A program made the position numbers and the translations under genes. 8,804 bases of DNA from an uncultured Blautia sp. (GTDB lineage Bacteria; Bacillota; Clostridia; Lachnospirales; Lachnospiraceae): contig CAMBYR010000072.1 of assembly GCA_945872375.1 (NCBI GenBank), forward strand, positions 1-8,804, in the 5' to 3' direction. Below are positions 5,262 to 8,804 of this stretch, in pieces. The notes under the pieces are model-generated. The model ran no database searches, had not been told where the DNA came from, and saw only the letters and a list, made by a program, of their open reading frames with translations. Within the stretch, counting starts at the first letter, position 1. Each line of letters starts with the position of its first letter.

Positions 5262-7079
5262 TTATTTTCCCAGATAGGAAAGAAGAAGTCCTGTGGCAAC
5301 TGCATTTCTGGGACCTTCCACACCGCGGATATTTCCTCTGCCGCAGACGATACGGTAATCTGACAAAGCCTCCATCAGCATTTCCGGTATTTCAAAATCT
5401 TCAGCAGAACCTCCTACCAGAACCACATTGGGGATTTTTCGGAGATCATGGTCCGGAGCCACAATGGATAACGCTCTGAGTGCATTTCTCACAAACACCT
5501 TTCGTTTTGCATCCCTGCGGACTTCCAGTATCTTTTCCATCGGAATATCTTCTTCTACCTTGAGCATCTCACCCGGAGCCAGAAGAACCACATGTCCATA
5601 GTATCTTGGATCAATGGAATCTTCAAAAAACTGCATACTGCCGTTTTCCAGCCGCATGTGAAACAGACTTTCCACCTTCCCCATGGGGTATTTCTTGATC
5701 TGTTCCGCAGTCACACGGCTGTGAAGTCCCAGCTCTGTCTGGATCAACATGGAAACCAGCTCACCGGCGCCCGCCTGATGAGTGGTTCTGACGGTACCGT
5801 CCGCCTGAAGGATGGCAGCATCCGTAGATCCGCCTCCCATATCCAGAATTGCAAGGGGAAGCTTTGTTCCAGGCGTTGTCATGGCGCCCAGAGAAGCCAT
5901 CACAGCTTCCACTCCCGCCACCACTGCCTTCACATGCAGCTCCTGTTCCAGTCTCTGTGCGATCTTCTGCATTGGAAGCTGCTGGGTCTTTACCATAGCG
6001 GCAATTCCCACTGCTTTTTCCATACAGGTCTCCCCTGCCAGAGATCCGGAGATCTCCACAGGTGCCAGTGTATCCACAGCCAGAATATCGGTAATGCGGA
6101 TCTCACTGTCGTTCTCATGTTCTTTGGCAACATCCGCCATACTTGTCTTTATCCGGCGCAGCATATTTCCCACATTGGTATTTTCCTGGCCGTCAATATC
6201 GCGGATCTCGCCTGCAGAAGCCAGTGAATCCATGATCCTGTCTGCTCCTGCATCAATATTTACTTTCACTTCCTGCTGACCGTGAAAAAAGATCTCACCG
6301 GCAGGAAGAACATTTTCTCTGATATTTCCATGGGGAGTACGAATCACTACCGCGCTTCGTTTTCCCACAAGGCTTTTGGCAATCGGGGTAACTGCCTTTG
6401 TTTCTTCTGCATTCAGCCCCAGGAGGGTCGCAATTCCGTATGGATTGGAAAGCATCCGGATACTGGTACCCGGCAGTGCCACCTCGATGGCCGCTGTCTT
6501 TCCTTCCGGAATTTTGCTGATATGGCGTACCTCATCCACAATGGGCACCTTTTTTCCCAGACGGTTTTCCACAAGAACGGCTTCATCTGCCTGCAGGATC
6601 AGTCCCCGGATATCCAGCTCCGGGATATGCTGATTCAGCCGCGCAGAAGCTTCTTCATAGGAAAATCGGTTGGATACCACAACAATATACGGAATTCCGG
6701 GTTTCCCCTTCCAGAGATTTTCCAGGAAAAGGAGCTCACCCACCGCATCACCGGCTCCTGCCGGGGTGGACGGATTGTGCCCGATCATGGAAGATTCCGT
6801 GATAATGGTCTCCGTGATGGTCTCCATGGCAGTATCCCCAATGACCGGTGCCGCCTCATTCAGGCGCACAAGATCAAGGGCACTCAAAGGCTGCCGGATC
6901 TTGTCCAGTGCCTCCTCCAGTGCCGATTTGATTCCCAGAACATTGGGAAGGGTTCCCTTTGTCCCGGTGGTCATACGGGATGCGCTGGAAAGAAAACGGA
7001 AAGTGCCGTCTTCTCCCGCAGCGCCAATACATACTTCAGTTGTGGAATTTCCTATATCAACACCTGCAATCAGTTTCAA
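5262..7079 (-). CDS. pduG: Diol/glycerol dehydratase reactivase, large (ATPase) subunit
   Basis: 605 residues, matching the ~605-610 of PduG/DdrA/GdrA. This subunit is an actin/Hsp70-like ATPase that binds inactivated dehydratase and, with PduH, swaps damaged cobalamin for intact adenosylcobalamin. Visible family motifs: AGVDIGNSTTEV (5-16, phosphate-binding loop), ETITETIITESSMIGHNP (86-103), SNPYGIATL (211-219), ILDMGGGSTDAAI (411-423, second phosphate loop), VVLVGGSAEDFEIP (552-565, adenosine loop), and GRGNIRG plus GPRNAVATGL near the C-terminus. The start codon is TTG (7079-7077), not ATG. It is supported by an AAGGGG 9 nt upstream, by the family N-terminus beginning exactly there, and by a 4-nt TTGA overlap with the pduE stop, which implies translational coupling. 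Confidence 0.96.
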   Translation of the reverse strand: MKLIAGVDIGNSTTEVCIGAAGEDGTFRFLSSASRMTTGTKGTLPNVLGIKSALEEALDKIRQPLSALDLVRLNEAAPVIGDTAMETITETIITESSMIGHNPSTPAGAGDAVGELLFLENLWKGKPGIPYIVVVSNRFSYEEASARLNQHIPELDIRGLILQADEAVLVENRLGKKVPIVDEVRHISKIPEGKTAAIEVALPGTSIRMLSNPYGIATLLGLNAEETKAVTPIAKSLVGKRSAVVIRTPHGNIRENVLPAGEIFFHGQQEVKVNIDAGADRIMDSLASAGEIRDIDGQENTNVGNMLRRIKTSMADVAKEHENDSEIRITDILAVDTLAPVEISGSLAGETCMEKAVGIAAMVKTQQLPMQKIAQRLEQELHVKAVVAGVEAVMASLGAMTTPGTKLPLAILDMGGGSTDAAILQADGTVRTTHQAGAGELVSMLIQTELGLHSRVTAEQIKKYPMGKVESLFHMRLENGSMQFFEDSIDPRYYGHVVLLAPGEMLKVEEDIPMEKILEVRRDAKRKVFVRNALRALSIVAPDHDLRKIPNVVLVGGSAEDFEIPEMLMEALSDYRIVCGRGNIRGVEGPRNAVATGLLLSYLGK

Positions 7080-7471
7080 AGAAGAATTCCCCTTTTTTCA
7101 TATATTTCCGCAGCTTCCAGTACCAGTTTCGCACAATGAGGCGCACGGTACTTTTCCAACAGTTCCTGTGCCATCAGAAGAAGTTCCTTCTTGGTGGAAC
7201 GGTTTGGACGAAGCTTATTGTACATAGTAAGAATCACATCGTCCGGTACATTGGAAAGCTCTGCAGCTCTCTCAAAGTTTGCTTCCATCTGGGGATTATC
7301 GGCTTCTGCAGCCACCTGTCCCTGACGTTTCAGCATTTCCGGAGAAATTTTGATATCTTCTGCAGTCACACTGCCGCGTTTCACTTCATCCAGTGTGATC
7401 TGGGAAAGTTTTTTCCCGGTTTTGGATGTAATGGTATCGGCTTCGTGCTGTCCTAAAGGATAGTTACTCAT
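7076..7471 (-). CDS. pduE: Propanediol/glycerol dehydratase, small subunit
   Basis: 131 residues from ATG 7471. It forms the gamma subunit of the (alpha-beta-gamma)2 adenosylcobalamin-dependent dehydratase that converts 1,2-propanediol to propanal or glycerol to 3-hydroxypropanal. The sequence follows the family along its length: YPLGQHEADTITSKTGKKL near the start, VTAEDIKISPEMLKRQ (35-50), ANFERAAELSNVPDD (64-78), YNKLRPNRSTKKELL (84-98). It is shorter than Salmonella PduE (~173) because it lacks the N-terminal extension, so it resembles the glycerol dehydratase small subunit in length. Start choice: ATG 7471 has GGGAGGG with 6-nt spacing and overlaps the pduD stop as ATGA. The longer start at 7486 lies upstream of that site and lacks a ribosome binding site of its own. 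The sequence cannot separate propanediol from glycerol preference. Confidence 0.95.
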   Translation of the reverse strand: MSNYPLGQHEADTITSKTGKKLSQITLDEVKRGSVTAEDIKISPEMLKRQGQVAAEADNPQMEANFERAAELSNVPDDVILTMYNKLRPNRSTKKELLLMAQELLEKYRAPHCAKLVLEAAEIYEKRGILL

Positions 7472-8151
7472 TTTGCACCCTCCCATACAATCATACCTTT
7501 TTCCGGATCAAGCTGTTCTGTCTCAATAATATGCATCAGAGCTGCTTTTACCTGGAATTTGGCACGTACCATAGGGTCGTTGGTACACTCAATGGGCGTA
7601 ACCTTTTCCCCTTTTACATATTTTGCGGCATTTCTGCCGATCTTACGATAAGTTTCCAGATCCATCAGCGGTGCCTGCGGGAAAAGCTCCAGGTTCGACA
7701 GAGGATAAAGATCCTTCTGATGAATGACAGTGGTTCCCTTTGACTGGATGCCGATGCCGATTCCGGAACCGGAAAGCTTGGCTGCCTGCAGTGCCATAAA
7801 GCACACGTCAGAAGTATCCAGTACTTTTACCACACGGGAAACCATGCCCTCTTCCTCAATGCCGGCCTTTACATTCCTGAGAACCTCCTCCAGAGGAATC
7901 CCTCCCATGGTTTTGGTAATCTCTGTCTGGAATGCAGCACCCACACCGATCACAACTTCCTTGGGGTCTGTTCCCTGTTTTGCACGGACAGCACCCTCAT
8001 AGGAATGCTTTGGATTCATTCTTGTTCTTCCCGCAAGGCTCTGTGTGCCTTTTGGAGAAGCGATGGCGGAAGGCTGTGCACCATTTCTCTGCTGCAGCTG
8101 CTCCACCACTGCTTTGGTAATGGCAGCGATCAGTTGTTCATTCACATTCAT
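7468..8151 (-). CDS. pduD: Propanediol/glycerol dehydratase, medium subunit, with N-terminal encapsulation-peptide-like helix
   Basis: 227 residues, matching the ~224 of PduD. It is the beta subunit, which helps bind cobalamin between itself and the large subunit. Residues 3-19 (VNEQLIAAITKAVVEQL) form a short amphipathic helix followed by a flexible, Ala/Pro/Gln-rich linker (about 20-45). This layout is typical of PduD peptides that target the enzyme to a microcompartment interior. The conserved core begins near residue 57, with VVIGVGAAF (66-74), GIEEEG (97-102), LSGSGIGIGIQSKGT (126-140), HQKDLYPLSNLELFPQAP (144-161) and YRKIGRNAAKYVKGE (168-182). The start ATG follows AGGAGGG (8159-8165) by 7 nt; that site overlaps the pduC stop codon. 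The gene is 12 nt after pduC and overlaps pduE by 4 nt. Confidence 0.96.
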   Translation of the reverse strand: MNVNEQLIAAITKAVVEQLQQRNGAQPSAIASPKGTQSLAGRTRMNPKHSYEGAVRAKQGTDPKEVVIGVGAAFQTEITKTMGGIPLEEVLRNVKAGIEEEGMVSRVVKVLDTSDVCFMALQAAKLSGSGIGIGIQSKGTTVIHQKDLYPLSNLELFPQAPLMDLETYRKIGRNAAKYVKGEKVTPIECTNDPMVRAKFQVKAALMHIIETEQLDPEKGMIVWEGAK

Positions 8152-8163
8152 GGCAGCACCCTC

Positions 8164-8804
8164 CTAAAATTCGTTGACATCAATTCTGTGAGGAATCGCT
8201 TTGATCTCCTCCCAGCGTTTTCCGGTCACACGATAACCGGTTCCGGGGCCCATATAATCATTGGGGGTATTTACACCGGAAAGCACCCGGAAATGTTCAT
8301 CCAGAATTGCTGCCGTATGCATATAATCACCGATGACTCTCTGTTTCAGCATGTTCAGGATATTTTCCGCAAGTTCGGTAAAACCGCTCTCCGCCAGTGC
8401 GCGAACCACGTCTACACCGGTGATGCCGCGTTTCATCATATCATCTGCGGACATCAGATCGGATGCCACGTCACGCTTCAGCGTATCCTTGCTGCCGTGA
8501 GCATATGTCACAGCTTCCACCTGTTCATCTGTCACTTCGGTAAGTCCCAGATATTTAAAGACAGCCTGAACTGCTTTTCCTGCTTCCCGGCGCACACGGA
8601 TCACATCTTCCTCCGTTACCGGACGCAGACCGCCGTCCACCTGCATATCTCTCTGCATTACATTGTAATCATCAAAGTCTTCCGCATCAAAGTTGGAGCC
8701 GGCAAACATATTGTCATAGTTTGGCTCTGCTGCATATCCGGAGAAAATAAAGTCTGTACCCGGCATAAACTGCAGCATGGTTCTGGCTGTTCTTCTCATA
8801 TCGG
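8164..8804 (-). CDS. pduC: Propanediol/glycerol dehydratase, large subunit, C-terminal part (5' end outside window)
   Basis: About 213 codons are visible, the last ~38% of a protein usually ~554 residues long; the frame stays open through the right edge, so the Met at 8799 is internal. The alpha subunit holds the TIM-barrel active site where the adenosyl radical starts the 1,2-rearrangement of the diol. Visible signatures: FSGYAAEPNYDNMFAGSN, EDFDDYNVMQRDMQVDGGLRPV, VTYAHGSKD, GDYMHTAAI and a C-terminal GYRVTGKRWEEIKAIP. By length from the C-terminus, the Ser of FSGY falls where Ser362 of the Klebsiella oxytoca enzyme is expected; most other active-site residues lie outside the window. The TAG stop (8166-8164) is part of the pduD ribosome binding site. 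Confidence 0.95.
   Translation of the reverse strand, partial: DMRRTARTMLQFMPGTDFIFSGYAAEPNYDNMFAGSNFDAEDFDDYNVMQRDMQVDGGLRPVTEEDVIRVRREAGKAVQAVFKYLGLTEVTDEQVEAVTYAHGSKDTLKRDVASDLMSADDMMKRGITGVDVVRALAESGFTELAENILNMLKQRVIGDYMHTAAILDEHFRVLSGVNTPNDYMGPGTGYRVTGKRWEEIKAIPHRIDVNEF

Noticed and set aside
6282..7139. A 285-codon open frame on the + strand opposite pduG and pduE
   Set aside because: It runs antisense across two well-supported genes, has no recognisable domain and has shadow-like composition.
1..8804. CRISPR array, insertion sequence, phage or toxin-antitoxin system
   Set aside because: No regularly spaced direct repeats, transposase or integrase motifs, or small paired toxin-antitoxin genes were seen on either strand.

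Overview
This window looks like a mid-GC, low-GC-Gram-positive (Firmicutes/Bacillota) chromosome. A gut Lachnospiraceae member (Blautia / Ruminococcus gnavus-like) is the best guess. Reasons: strong AGGAGG-type ribosome binding sites, sigma-A promoters of TTGACA/TATAAT type, a near-perfect CIRCE (HrcA) operator, a class I-type LonA protease, and a coenzyme-B12-dependent diol/glycerol dehydratase operon in which one subunit carries a microcompartment-targeting peptide. The taxonomic call is an inference from gene content and signal style, not a match to a known genome.

Layout, left to right. (1) Bases 1-572, + strand: the C-terminal part of an AraC-family regulator, cut by the window edge. (2) 584-618: a bidirectional terminator shared with the convergent lon gene. 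(3) 629-2899, - strand: lon, whose real start is probably at 2899 because a perfect Shine-Dalgarno lies just upstream and the longer start at 2938 falls inside a CIRCE operator (2928-2954). The lon leader also has a sigma-A promoter (3015-3042) and a terminator-like hairpin (2967-2994). (4) 3064-3197: a divergent promoter and a 60-bp palindromic element forming the leader of a small alpha/beta-hydrolase-like gene (3198-3767, + strand). (5) 3783-3814: a second bidirectional terminator, which also ends the operon to its right.

(6) 3814 to the right edge, - strand: a tightly packed operon, transcribed right to left as pduC (partial) - pduD - pduE - pduG - pduH - pduO. PduCDE is the adenosylcobalamin-dependent propanediol/glycerol dehydratase. 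PduGH is its ATP-driven reactivase, which swaps out damaged cofactor. PduO makes new adenosylcobalamin from cob(I)alamin and carries a C-terminal GlcG/HbpS-like domain. Together they form one catalytic unit plus its repair and cofactor-supply machinery. Junctions are short (12, 20 and 18 nt) or overlapping (ATGA and TTGA, 4 nt), which suggests translational coupling. An N-terminal amphipathic helix on PduD suggests the complex is packed in a bacterial microcompartment, but no shell-protein gene is visible here; any such genes would have to be upstream of pduC or elsewhere.

The window is mostly well-known families. The points worth a second look are the HrcA-type operator on lon with a likely mis-callable start, the palindromic leader element before the hydrolase gene, and a possible internal start in pduO that would release a separate GlcG-domain protein with an encapsulation-peptide-like N-terminus.
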